The notes under the pieces are model-generated. The model made no database searches and was not told where the DNA came from. It was given only the letters and a program-made list of their open reading frames with translations. This document shows, one piece after another, positions 1 through 8,282 of a stretch of 64,000 bases of DNA (positions within the stretch are counted from its first letter, which is position 1; the number at the start of each line of letters is the position of its first letter). Origin of the DNA: Halanaerobium kushneri. Its GTDB lineage: Bacteria; Bacillota; Halanaerobiia; Halanaerobiales; Halanaerobiaceae. The DNA is taken from contig NZ_FTNC01000001.1 in assembly GCF_900156285.1 (NCBI RefSeq), forward strand, positions 248,001-312,000, given 5' to 3'. The translations under genes and the position numbers were made by a program.

Positions 1-151
1 ACCTCTCTATTTCAGCTTGCTCAACCTCACGCATTTTCCAGCCACGTGGATTTTTAACAAAAATCTGCATTGTATTACAGCCAATATCAGCTGCTCTTTG
101 AAAAGATTTATCAAGACCACCAGCTATAGAAACATGTTTACCCAGTATCAT
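1..151 (-). CDS. nfo: Endonuclease IV (deoxyribonuclease IV), N-terminal part, cut by window edge
   Basis: Only the first 50 codons are inside the window. The translation begins MILGKHVSIAGGLDKSFQRA and continues with CNTMQIFVKNPRGW. This is the N-terminal signature of the TIM-barrel AP endonuclease IV family: the HVSxAGG strand, then an FxKNPRxW segment. The family cleaves DNA 5' of abasic sites in base excision repair using three zinc ions, but the metal ligands lie outside the window. The ATG is directly preceded by an in-frame TAA and by a GGAGAT ribosome-binding site, so the start is firm. It follows pnp by 68 bases on the same strand and may be read through from it. Confidence 0.88.
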   Translation of the reverse strand, partial: MILGKHVSIAGGLDKSFQRAADIGCNTMQIFVKNPRGWKMREVEQAEIER

Positions 152-219
152 TTAAGAGTCATCTCCAGTTATCAAGATTATTATTCACTAATATAATACT
201 TTAACTTTATTTATTATAT

Positions 220-2310
220 TTATTCTTTATTGTCCAGCTCTTTTTTTGCATCTTTTAGAGATAAATTAATCCTATCCTGATTATCTATTTCAATAACTTT
301 AACAGGAATTTCATCTCCTACAGAAACAACATCGCCAACTTCTTTTACATGATGATCAGCCAATTTAGAAATATGAACAAGCCCTTCTTTATTTGGTAAA
401 ATTTCTACAAAAGCACCAAAGTTCATGATTCTCTTTACTTTACCCTGATAAATTTTACCAACTTTAACTTCCTCAGTTAAGCGCTCAATCATTTCTTTAG
501 CCTGCTGGCCGCCTTCCTGATCTTCGGTCATAATCTTAACCAGACCGTCGTCTTCGATATCAATGCTGGCTCCAGTTTCATCAATAATCTTATTGATCAT
601 CTTTCCACCAGGACCAATAACAAATCTGATCTTTTCTGGATCAATATTCATGGTGATAATTGCAGGTGCATTTTCTGATAGTTCTGGACGAGGTTCAGGT
701 ATAACTTCCAGCATTTTACCCATGATATGCATTCTACCTTTTTTAGCTTTTTCTAGAGCTTCTTCTAAGATATCATAAGATAGACCCTTTAATTTAATAT
801 CCATCTGTAAAGCTGTAATTCCATCTTTAGTACCAGCAACTTTAAAGTCCATGTCTCCATTAAAGTCTTCAAAGCCCTGAATATCAGACAAAATTACAAC
901 ATCATCATCTTTTTTCATTAATCCCATAGCAATACCAGCAACAGGTGCTTTAATTGGTACCCCAGCAGCCATTAAGGCTAAAGTACTACCACAGATACTT
1001 GCCTGTGAGGAAGAACCATTAGATTCTAAAACCTCAGAAACAATTCTGATTGTATATGGAAACTCATCTTCGGATGGAATTACTGGCAGTAATGCCTTTT
1101 CACCTAAGGTACCATGACCAATTTCTCTTCTTCCTGGTGAGCGCATAGGCGCAGTTTCGCCAACACAGAAGGATGGGAAATTGTAATGGTGCATATAGCG
1201 TTTGGTTTCATTTTCCCCAAGACCAAATAGAGTCTGTTCATCACTTGAAGAACCCAATGTTAAAACACTTAAGGCCTGAGTTTCACCTCTGGTAAAGATA
1301 CCAGATCCATGAGCCCTTGGTACAAAATCAACTTCTGCCCAGATAGGTCGGATCTCATCATAATCTCTACCATCAGGACGAATTCCATCTTCAACTACTA
1401 AACTCTTAACTGATTTCTTTAACATTTTTTCAAAAGCTAAAGAAATTTGAGAATCGAGTTCTTCATCCTCTTCAGGATTAATGGTTTCTTTGAGTTCAGC
1501 TTTTAATTCATCAATTCTATCACTTCTAGGCTGTTTTTCCTGAATCTGAATAGCTTCTTTCAGCTTATCACCTAAAATCTGATCAACTTTGGCCTGAATT
1601 TCCTGATCAACAGTTGGTGGCTCAAAGTGGAATTTTTCTTCTCCAGCCTCTTCGCGCATTTCTTCCTGTAAACTAATAATCTTTTTGATCTCTTCATGCG
1701 CAGCTTTCATTGCTTCTAAAACAGTTGCTTCACTTACTTCGTTCGCACTTGCTTCTACCATCATAATAGCATCTTTACTACCTGCAACTACAAGATCCAA
1801 ATCACTATTTTCTCTTTCTTCTGCATCTGGATTAATAATAATTTCGTCATCAACAAGTCCAACTTTCACTCCTCCGATAGGTCCTGCAAAAGGTATATCA
1901 GATAAAGTTAAAGCAGCAGAAGCACCATTTAAAGCCAGAACTTCAGGATCATGATCATCATCTACAGATAAAATTGTTGCTACAATCTGTACATCATGAC
2001 GAAAACCATCTGGAAATAGTGGTCTGATAGAGCGGTCAATCACTCTAGCAGCCAAAGTAGCTTCATCTCTGGGTCTTCCCTCTCTTCTCATAATACTACC
2101 AGGAATCTGTCCGATTGCATAAACTCTCTCCTCATAATTAACCATTAAAGGAAAATAGTTCATTCCTGGTCTCGGTTCATCCATAACAGCTGTAACTAAA
2201 ACCTGTGAATCTCCACAGCGGACTACTACTGAACCATTGGCCTGTTTGGCCAGTTTACCGGTTTGAAAATTAAAATCATCACCGGCAAAATCAATTGTCC
2301 ATTCTTTCAT
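220..2310 (-). CDS. pnp: Polyribonucleotide nucleotidyltransferase (PNPase)
   Basis: A 696-residue phosphorolytic 3'-5' exoribonuclease that degrades mRNA with phosphate and releases nucleoside diphosphates. The full architecture is visible: two RNase PH domains (about 1-140 and 300-540) separated by a helical linker, then a KH domain ([12 protein letters not shown], about 555-610) and a C-terminal S1 domain ([15 protein letters not shown]). The second PH domain keeps the FTRGETQAL phosphate-binding loop, GRREIGHG, and the metal-binding aspartates in [16 protein letters not shown]. Length matches the family (about 700). An AAGGAGG site precedes the ATG. It is the last gene of the rimP-to-pnp run and lies behind rpsO with a strong hairpin between them, as in many bacteria. 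Confidence 0.98.
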   Translation of the reverse strand: MKEWTIDFAGDDFNFQTGKLAKQANGSVVVRCGDSQVLVTAVMDEPRPGMNYFPLMVNYEERVYAIGQIPGSIMRREGRPRDEATLAARVIDRSIRPLFPDGFRHDVQIVATILSVDDDHDPEVLALNGASAALTLSDIPFAGPIGGVKVGLVDDEIIINPDAEERENSDLDLVVAGSKDAIMMVEASANEVSEATVLEAMKAAHEEIKKIISLQEEMREEAGEEKFHFEPPTVDQEIQAKVDQILGDKLKEAIQIQEKQPRSDRIDELKAELKETINPEEDEELDSQISLAFEKMLKKSVKSLVVEDGIRPDGRDYDEIRPIWAEVDFVPRAHGSGIFTRGETQALSVLTLGSSSDEQTLFGLGENETKRYMHHYNFPSFCVGETAPMRSPGRREIGHGTLGEKALLPVIPSEDEFPYTIRIVSEVLESNGSSSQASICGSTLALMAAGVPIKAPVAGIAMGLMKKDDDVVILSDIQGFEDFNGDMDFKVAGTKDGITALQMDIKLKGLSYDILEEALEKAKKGRMHIMGKMLEVIPEPRPELSENAPAIITMNIDPEKIRFVIGPGGKMINKIIDETGASIDIEDDGLVKIMTEDQEGGQQAKEMIERLTEEVKVGKIYQGKVKRIMNFGAFVEILPNKEGLVHISKLADHHVKEVGDVVSVGDEIPVKVIEIDNQDRINLSLKDAKKELDNKE

Positions 2311-2332
2311 GTTTTTTCCTCCTTATTCAAAT

Positions 2333-2358
2333 AAAGAGCGGGGATTGCCCCGCTCTTT
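2333..2358 (-). terminator. Perfect 11-bp hairpin between rpsO and pnp
   Basis: An AAAGAGCGGGG arm and its exact complement enclose a four-base loop (ATTG), followed on the minus strand by a T-rich stretch. It is most likely a partial terminator or an RNase III-type processing hairpin after rpsO, since pnp starts only about 20 bases downstream. Confidence 0.7.
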
Positions 2359-2370
2359 TAGTATGCATTA

Positions 2371-2637
2371 TTAACCGCGAATACCTAATTTAGAAATTAA
2401 TTCACGATAACGCAGAACATCATTATTTTGTAAATATCTAAGTAACTTTCTTCTTTTACCTACCATTTTTAATAATCCTCTTCGTGAATGATGATCATTT
2501 TTATGGTCTTTTAAGTGTTCAGTTAACTCAGCAATTCTTGCAGTTAAAAGAGCAACCTGTACTTCAGTTGAACCAGTATCGCCTTCTTCTAACTGATATT
2601 CCTTAATTATTTCTTGCTTTTCTTCTTTACTTAACAT
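2371..2637 (-). CDS. rpsO: 30S ribosomal protein S15
   Basis: An 88-residue primary 16S rRNA-binding protein of the small-subunit platform. The sequence shows the conserved helical core [18 protein letters not shown] followed by [10 protein letters not shown], which contacts the three-way junction of helices 20-22. Length equals the family norm (89). A CAGGAGGTG ribosome-binding site precedes the ATG. The approximately 80 bases upstream form a structured GC-rich leader, listed separately, that probably lets S15 repress its own translation. It lies between ribF and pnp, the standard order in Firmicutes. Confidence 0.98.
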   Translation of the reverse strand: MLSKEEKQEIIKEYQLEEGDTGSTEVQVALLTARIAELTEHLKDHKNDHHSRRGLLKMVGKRRKLLRYLQNNDVLRYRELISKLGIRG

Positions 2638-2640
2638 ATA

Positions 2641-2720
2641 AATTCACCTCCTGTAAAAACAATTCGCCACAGGCCAAGAAGACGTCGGAGAGTCGAAATC
2701 CTAGCCAGCGGTAATTTAAA
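2641..2720 (-). promoter_or_regulatory. Structured leader of rpsO, candidate S15 autoregulatory RNA
   Basis: On the minus strand CCGC-T-GGCT (2703-2711) can pair with GGCC-T-GTGG (2667-2675), leaving one T-T mismatch. This encloses about 27 bases and lies just ahead of the ribosome-binding site. The stretch is clearly richer in G and C than its surroundings. S15 controls its own mRNA through such leaders in several phyla, but the assignment here is by position and predicted pairing only. Confidence 0.5.
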
Positions 2721-2735
2721 ACTTTCTTTATAATT

Positions 2736-3659
2736 TTAACATAAAAGCTCGCGCGTGTAAAGAATATCTTGCTGCATCTGGTTGATTAATTCTTCTTTAG
2801 CAGCAAAATCTTTTTCGCCTCTAATAAATTCTATAATATCCACACATAATCTCTGTCCGTAAAGATCACCTTCAAAATCTAAAATATAAACTTCAAAAGA
2901 AATATCCTGATTATTAAAAGTGGGATTATAACCCAGATTAGCTGCTCCAATATATTCTTTTCCACAATGATGTACTTTAACAGCATAAACACCTTCAGGT
3001 GGAAGAGCATAATTGGTCTCCAGACTTAAATTTGCTGTGGGAAATCCCAATTTCCTGCCTCTTTTTTTACCATGTACTACCTTACCGCAAATCTGATATG
3101 ATCTTCCCAGCAGCTTTTTAGCTTTTTTTATTTTACCGTTTTTAAGCAGACTTCTAATCCTTGTACTTGATATCCGGTCATCACTAGCATGAAGTTGAGA
3201 AATAATTTTGGCCTGATAACCATGCAGCTCACCCATTTTTTTTAAAATTTCAACATTTCCCTCATTTTTATAGGCAAAACGAAAATCATCACCAACAACT
3301 ACAGTATTTACTCTTAAGCTAGCAAGCAAAATGTTATTGATAAATTCTTCTGCTCTTAATTGAGCAAATTCCTGATTAAACTCCTGTTCAAAATAATAAT
3401 CAACACCCATGGCTTCCAGAAGAGAAATTTTCTGCTGTCTGGAAACTATAGAAGGGGGTGGGTTTTTGCCAGGAATAATTTCTAAGGGATGAGGATGAAA
3501 AGATAAAACTGCAGCTGGATAATTATTTTTTTTGGCCTCCTTAAGCGCCTGGCTAATAATTAATTGATGACCTTTATGTAAACCATCAAAAGCTCCAATT
3601 GCAAGACAGGTATTACTATCTCTAAATTTATTATATTCATTACTTGTTATAACCTGCAT
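2736..3659 (-). CDS. ribF: Bifunctional riboflavin kinase / FAD synthetase
   Basis: A 307-residue enzyme making FMN from riboflavin and FAD from FMN, each using ATP. The N-terminal half is the FAD synthetase nucleotidyltransferase domain, with the GAFDGLHKGHQ motif near residue 22 and the later ISSTRIRSLL motif. The C-terminal half is the riboflavin kinase barrel with RKLGFPTANL, the PTAN nucleotide and metal-binding motif. Length fits the family (about 310). A GGAGG site lies eight bases before the ATG. It follows truB by 17 bases, as in the Bacillus infB-rbfA-truB-ribC-rpsO order, and is cotranscribed with the translation genes. Confidence 0.96.
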   Translation of the reverse strand: MQVITSNEYNKFRDSNTCLAIGAFDGLHKGHQLIISQALKEAKKNNYPAAVLSFHPHPLEIIPGKNPPPSIVSRQQKISLLEAMGVDYYFEQEFNQEFAQLRAEEFINNILLASLRVNTVVVGDDFRFAYKNEGNVEILKKMGELHGYQAKIISQLHASDDRISSTRIRSLLKNGKIKKAKKLLGRSYQICGKVVHGKKRGRKLGFPTANLSLETNYALPPEGVYAVKVHHCGKEYIGAANLGYNPTFNNQDISFEVYILDFEGDLYGQRLCVDIIEFIRGEKDFAAKEELINQMQQDILYTRELLC

Positions 3660-3676
3660 ATAGATTTCCTCCAGAA

Positions 3677-4570
3677 CTAAATAAAAACTTTATGTGGCTG
3701 ATAAATATGATAATCATCTTCAAGTTGATGCTGACTGATTGCTAAAAACTTTCCTGATTCTGAAAAGAGAAGAAAATATTCTCCAACTTCAATTTTTAGC
3801 TCACTTTCCACAAAATTTTCTTTAATTAAATAGTTGCCATTTTCAGCTCGTTGATATTCCTCGTCTTTAATCGTATAACGGGGTAGTTTTAGTGGCTCAT
3901 ACGGTTTAAGTAAGATATCCGGACCCATTTTTTCAATCTGCTCATAAGTCACTGAATTTTCGAGCAAAAAAGGACCTGATTTAGTTCTAAGCAGAAAAGT
4001 CATCACAGCATTGGTATTTAATTTTTCACCAATATCTCTCACCAGTGAACGAATGTAAGTTCCGCGGGATACTTCTGCCTTGAAGCGAATTAATGGCAAA
4101 TTAATTTCCAGCACTTCAAGATTGAATATCTCAACCTCTCGGCTTTTTCTGTCCACCACAATCCCCCTCCTGGCTAACTGATAGAGTCTTTTCCCCTCGT
4201 AATGAAGAGCCGAATACATTGGTGGTATCTGCTGCTGTTTACCCTTAAAACTTATTATAGCTGCCTCAACTTCAGCTGAGCTAAGATAATTCCAATTTAA
4301 ATCTTCTCTGATAACCTGGCCTTCTAAATCCAGAGAATCCGTTCTTGTCCCAAGTTTCATTTCACAAATATATTCTTTACGACTATCATCTAAAAAGGGT
4401 ATAGTTTTAGTTGCTTTACCAAAACAGACACCCAAAACTCCAGCGGCAGCTGGGTCCAGAGTCCCTGTATGGCCGGCCTTTTTTTCATCAAGCAGCCAGC
4501 GCAAACTTTTGATGAATGCAAAGGAAGAAATACCCGGAGGTTTTAATATATTTGCAGTACCATTAAACAT
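3677..4570 (-). CDS. truB: tRNA pseudouridine-55 synthase TruB
   Basis: A 297-residue pseudouridine synthase that isomerises U55 in the T-loop of most tRNAs. It opens with the TruB N-terminal segment (NILKPPGISSF) and carries the catalytic motif GHTGTLDPAAAGVL, in which Asp39 is the expected nucleophile. KRLYQLARRG and SRGTYIRSLVRDIG are further family blocks. The C-terminal about 60 residues resemble the small PUA-like tail. Its ATG overlaps the end of nrnA by eight bases, pointing to coupled translation, and no strong ribosome-binding site is seen. Confidence 0.96.
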   Translation of the reverse strand: MFNGTANILKPPGISSFAFIKSLRWLLDEKKAGHTGTLDPAAAGVLGVCFGKATKTIPFLDDSRKEYICEMKLGTRTDSLDLEGQVIREDLNWNYLSSAEVEAAIISFKGKQQQIPPMYSALHYEGKRLYQLARRGIVVDRKSREVEIFNLEVLEINLPLIRFKAEVSRGTYIRSLVRDIGEKLNTNAVMTFLLRTKSGPFLLENSVTYEQIEKMGPDILLKPYEPLKLPRYTIKDEEYQRAENGNYLIKENFVESELKIEVGEYFLLFSESGKFLAISQHQLEDDYHIYQPHKVFI

Positions 4571-5540
4571 ATTTTTTCGCTGCCTCTACCACAGAATCGA
4601 TTGTTTCCGCCAGAGTTTTAGTAACAGTTGCACCTGCAGCTCGAGGATGACCTCCACCATCAAATTCGGCCGCCAGTTTATTTACCTCTGCATAAAAATT
4701 TGACCGCAGACTTACCTTGATTTCCTTTTTTTCTTCCTCTGTAAATAATATTCCTATTTCTACATTTTCTATATCTCTGGCCAGACTGACCAGGCCTTCA
4801 GTATAATCGGTTTCAGCTTCATGCATCATTTCTCGGCTGACATAAAGCCAGGCTATTTTACCATCCTTACTTCTATTTAGTGTAGCTAAAGCCAGACCTT
4901 TTAACACCAGCGCCTTATAGCTTAAACTACCAAATATTTTTTTGTTTATTTTATAAATATTAACCCCGAAATCCATTAAATCAGCCAGTATTCTTAAAAC
5001 TCTAGAAGATGTGTTTTCGTAACGCAGAGCACCGGTATCAGTTATAATTGCCGTAGCCAGAGGTTCAGCAATAGTAAGCGGAATATTATCTCCCAAAAAT
5101 TCTACAGCAAAATTATAAATAATTTCTCCCACTGCAGCCCGATCTGGTTGAACCAGGTTTACTTTGCCAAAACAGCTGTTATCCTCATGGTGATCAATAT
5201 TAATAATTGCTTGCGCTGATTCTATAAATCCTGGATCCAGATCAATTCTCTCTAACGTTCCGGAATCCAGGGTGATTAATATAAAATCATCAGCCTTTAT
5301 TTCATTTTTTAGTTTCTCTGAATCAGTATAAAAGAATTCTTCTTTAACTTCCAGAAAAGAAAAAGGAGCCAGAGTATCTCGATTCAGATAGGCTCTGGCT
5401 TTTTTGTTTTCTTTTTGTAATAATCGAGTTAAAGCAGTTACTGAACCGATACTGTCACCATCTGCACCAACATGGCCAACAATTAAAAAATTATCATTTT
5501 CATTTATAATTTTAATAATTTCTTTAATTTTCTTCTGCAT
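4563..5540 (-). CDS. nrnA: DHH-family phosphoesterase, NrnA-like (oligoribonuclease / pAp phosphatase)
   Basis: A 325-residue DHH/DHHA1 protein. Known NrnA enzymes hydrolyse short oligoribonucleotides left by RNA decay and dephosphorylate 3'-phosphoadenosine-5'-phosphate. The metal-binding motifs are GHVGADGDSIGS near residue 23, a central aspartate segment (LITLDSG), the name-giving DHH in INIDHHEDN, and the C-terminal substrate motif GGGHPRAAGA. It sits between rbfA and truB, typical of Clostridia, overlapping both. Close DHH relatives act on cyclic dinucleotides; the short two-domain form without membrane or PAS domains argues for the NrnA type. Confidence 0.9.
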   Translation of the reverse strand: MQKKIKEIIKIINENDNFLIVGHVGADGDSIGSVTALTRLLQKENKKARAYLNRDTLAPFSFLEVKEEFFYTDSEKLKNEIKADDFILITLDSGTLERIDLDPGFIESAQAIINIDHHEDNSCFGKVNLVQPDRAAVGEIIYNFAVEFLGDNIPLTIAEPLATAIITDTGALRYENTSSRVLRILADLMDFGVNIYKINKKIFGSLSYKALVLKGLALATLNRSKDGKIAWLYVSREMMHEAETDYTEGLVSLARDIENVEIGILFTEEEKKEIKVSLRSNFYAEVNKLAAEFDGGGHPRAAGATVTKTLAETIDSVVEAAKKYV

Positions 5541-5907
5541 CAGAGTCAGACTCCTTTATCTCTCCTGATTCTTTAAGGTCTTTGATTATTTCTGAAATAT
5601 GAACTCCATTTTCAATGGAATCATCATAACGGAAAATTATCTCCGGAGTATGATGAATTTTAATTCTTTCTCCCACAAGTTTACGGACAAAACCCTGAGC
5701 CTGCTGGAGACCTTCCAGAGTTTCTTCCTTTTCTTTATCACTCCCATAAACACTGATAAAGACCTTTGCATGTCTTAGATCTCCGCTGACTTCGACATCG
5801 GTTACAGAGACAAATCCAATTCTTGGATCTTTCATTTCTCTAAGAACAATCTGACTAATTTCCTCTTTTAATAATTCTCCAACTCTTATTGCACGTTTAT
5901 TTGTCAT
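5524..5907 (-). CDS. rbfA: 30S ribosome-binding factor RbfA
   Basis: A 127-residue single-domain KH-like protein that binds maturing 30S subunits and helps late 16S rRNA processing and cold adaptation. The family hallmarks are RVGELLKEEISQIVLREMKDPRIGF split over the first 33 residues, VEVSGDLRHAKVFISVYG, and IKIHHTPEIIFRYDDSIENG. A short acidic tail (SDSDAEEN) follows the fold. It is 12 bases downstream of infB, and nrnA starts inside its last codons, so infB, rbfA and nrnA form one unit. The Bacillus gene ylxP, usually between infB and rbfA, is absent. Confidence 0.96.
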   Translation of the reverse strand: MTNKRAIRVGELLKEEISQIVLREMKDPRIGFVSVTDVEVSGDLRHAKVFISVYGSDKEKEETLEGLQQAQGFVRKLVGERIKIHHTPEIIFRYDDSIENGVHISEIIKDLKESGEIKESDSDAEEN

Positions 5908-5919
5908 TTTACCTCACCT

Positions 5920-7956
5920 CTATAAGGATCTTTTGATCTCCTTATAAGTATAGAATTCAATAATATCTCCAACTTTAATATCATTATAATTTTCAATTCC
6001 AATTCCACATTCATAACCTGATTTTACTTCTCTGACATCATTTTCAAACCTCTTGAGAGAAGAAATTGTTCCCTCATGAATAACTACTCCATCCCTGATC
6101 AGACGGGCATCATAATTTCGGTTTACATGACCATCAGTAATATAAGCTCCGGCAATAATACCTACATCAGGAACTTTAAAAGTATCTCTAACTTCTGCCC
6201 GACCTGTAACTTCCTCTCTTAACTCAGGATCAAGCAGTCCAGCCATAGCATCTTTAATATCTTCTAAAGCTTTATAGATAACTCTATAAGTTCTAATATC
6301 AACTTTTTCTTTTTCAGCTGCCCTGAGAGCATTATTATCAGGTCTAACATTAAATCCAATAATAATTGCATTGGAAGCACTGGCAAGGTTGACATCAGTT
6401 TCATTTACACCACCAACACCTGTGTGAATAACATTAACTGTTACTTCCTCTGTACCAAGTCTTAACAGAGAAGCTTTAAGTGCTTCAATTGAACCCTGAA
6501 CATCAGCTTTAATAATAATATTCAGTTCTTTAACTTCACCTTCCTGAATCTGCTTATAAAGATCATCTAAAGAAACCTTGGCATCAGATCTAAGTTCAGC
6601 CTGTCTTTTTTCAGCCTGTCTGTCAGAGGCTACATCTCTTGCCTGACGTTCATCTTCTAAGACCTGAACAAAATCACCTGCTGCAGGAACCTCATTAAAA
6701 CCAAGTACCTCAACAGCTGCAGAAGGGCCTGCTTCATCCAGAGAATCTCCATATTCATTGAACATTGCTCTGACCCTACCGGAAGTTAAACCAGCAAGTA
6801 TTGGATCACCTACTTTTAAAGTACCATTTTTGACCAGCACAGTTGCAACAGGTCCCCGTCCTTTATCAAGTTCGGCCTCAATAACTATACCTTCCGCCAG
6901 TCGATTAGGATTTGCTTTCAATTCTTCCATCTCTGAGACCAAAATAATCATTTCTAAAAGCTCACCTATGTTTTGTTTCTGAAGTGCAGAAACATTAACA
7001 CAGATTGTATTTCCACCCCAATCTTCAGGAACTAAACCATATTCGGTTAACTCCTGTTTTACTCTTTCGGGCTGGGCATTTGCTTTATCAATTTTATTTA
7101 TCGCAACAATAATCGGAATCCCTGCAGCCTTAGCATGGTTAATTGCCTCTTCTGTTTGAGGCATAATTCCATCATCTGCAGCAACTACTAAAATCGCAAT
7201 ATCAGTAATTTGAGCTCCTCTTGCTCTCATAGCTGTAAAAGCTTCGTGACCTGGTGTATCAATAAAAGTAATCTTTTTATTATCAACCTCTGCCTGGTAG
7301 GCACCAATATGCTGGGTAATTCCACCAGCTTCACTGCCTGCCACCCGACTTTCTCTAATTACATCTAAAAGAGTAGTTTTACCGTGGTCAACATGACCCA
7401 TTACTGTAACAATAGGGGGTCTAACTACTAAATCTTCCTCTTTATCTTCAATCTCCGGTCCAACTCTTAGAGAAGCCTTCTCTTCTTCCTCGGATTTCAA
7501 TTTTATCTTTATTCCAAGCTCTTCAGCCAGTAATTCCAGAGTGTCTTCATCCAGACTCTGATTCACATTAGCCATTACTCCCATATTCATTAATTCTACA
7601 ATTAAATTATTGGGAGCCTCTCCTACTTCTTCAGCAAATTCTTTAACTGTAATTGGAGTTTCGATTTCTACTGCATCCTCATCAGCTTCAATTTCAGTTT
7701 CAGTTTCCACAGCTGTCTCTGCTTCTTCTGCAGTCTCAGCCTCAGCTTCAGCTTTGATAGCCTCTTTGTGAGCCTTTTCGTTTTCTTCTGCAGTACTATC
7801 TTCTGCATACATTCCTTTTACAAGTTCTGCTGTTTCGTCAGTTATTGTACTCATATGACTTGATACCTCAATATCAAGATCATTTAGTATTTCAATTACT
7901 TCTTTACTATCCATATCCAGCTCATGAGCCAGATTATAAACTCTAATTTTTGCCAT
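5920..7956 (-). CDS. infB: Translation initiation factor IF-2
   Basis: A 678-residue GTPase that places fMet-tRNA on the 30S subunit and drives subunit joining. Two IF2-N modules are present (about 1-50 and 100-155), joined by a very acidic Glu/Ala/Thr linker near 55-98. The G domain shows all motifs: VMGHVDHGKTTLLD (G1), GGITQHIGAY (G2), DTPGHEAF (G3), NKID (G4) and SAL (G5). The elongation-factor-like domains II to IV follow. A GGAGGTGC site precedes the ATG. It lies 30 bases after rnpM; ylxQ, the L7Ae-type gene normally between them, is missing. Confidence 0.98.
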   Translation of the reverse strand: MAKIRVYNLAHELDMDSKEVIEILNDLDIEVSSHMSTITDETAELVKGMYAEDSTAEENEKAHKEAIKAEAEAETAEEAETAVETETEIEADEDAVEIETPITVKEFAEEVGEAPNNLIVELMNMGVMANVNQSLDEDTLELLAEELGIKIKLKSEEEEKASLRVGPEIEDKEEDLVVRPPIVTVMGHVDHGKTTLLDVIRESRVAGSEAGGITQHIGAYQAEVDNKKITFIDTPGHEAFTAMRARGAQITDIAILVVAADDGIMPQTEEAINHAKAAGIPIIVAINKIDKANAQPERVKQELTEYGLVPEDWGGNTICVNVSALQKQNIGELLEMIILVSEMEELKANPNRLAEGIVIEAELDKGRGPVATVLVKNGTLKVGDPILAGLTSGRVRAMFNEYGDSLDEAGPSAAVEVLGFNEVPAAGDFVQVLEDERQARDVASDRQAEKRQAELRSDAKVSLDDLYKQIQEGEVKELNIIIKADVQGSIEALKASLLRLGTEEVTVNVIHTGVGGVNETDVNLASASNAIIIGFNVRPDNNALRAAEKEKVDIRTYRVIYKALEDIKDAMAGLLDPELREEVTGRAEVRDTFKVPDVGIIAGAYITDGHVNRNYDARLIRDGVVIHEGTISSLKRFENDVREVKSGYECGIGIENYNDIKVGDIIEFYTYKEIKRSL

Positions 7957-7986
7957 ACTTGCACCTCCAAAATATTCTACTGTTAG

Positions 7987-8247
7987 TTAATCATGTTTAA
8001 TCTCCTCCGAAATTTTTTCATAAATTTCATCAGAAATATCTTTCCTTAGTGCTTTTTTTAGAGCACCTTTTTCTACTGCTTTATCTAAACAATCCATATT
8101 AGGACAGAGATAAGCACCTCGTCCAGGGGTTCTTCCACCTGGATCAACTAAAATTTCTCCTTTATTATTTACGACTCTTAAAAGTTCAATCTTGTCTCTT
8201 CTGGCACCACAACCTACACATTGACGAATAGGGCTTCTACTCTGCAA
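7987..8247 (-). CDS. rnpM: YlxR-family RNA-binding protein (RNase P modulator RnpM)
   Basis: An 86-residue protein of the YlxR family, encoded between nusA and infB in most Firmicutes. The Bacillus protein binds RNase P RNA and lowers its activity. Visible marks are PIRQCVGCGARRDKIELLR near the start and GRGAYLCPNMDCLDKA, which keep the Cys pairs and basic face of the fold. The longest frame begins with a TTG two bases after the AAGGAGG, too close to be used. The TTG at 8247, seven bases after it, gives MQSRSPIRQC and is the better start. Confidence 0.9.
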   Translation of the reverse strand: MQSRSPIRQCVGCGARRDKIELLRVVNNKGEILVDPGGRTPGRGAYLCPNMDCLDKAVEKGALKKALRKDISDEIYEKISEEIKHD

Positions 8248-8282
8248 TCTCAATCCTCCTTAAGATTTTTTATTTGATAAAT

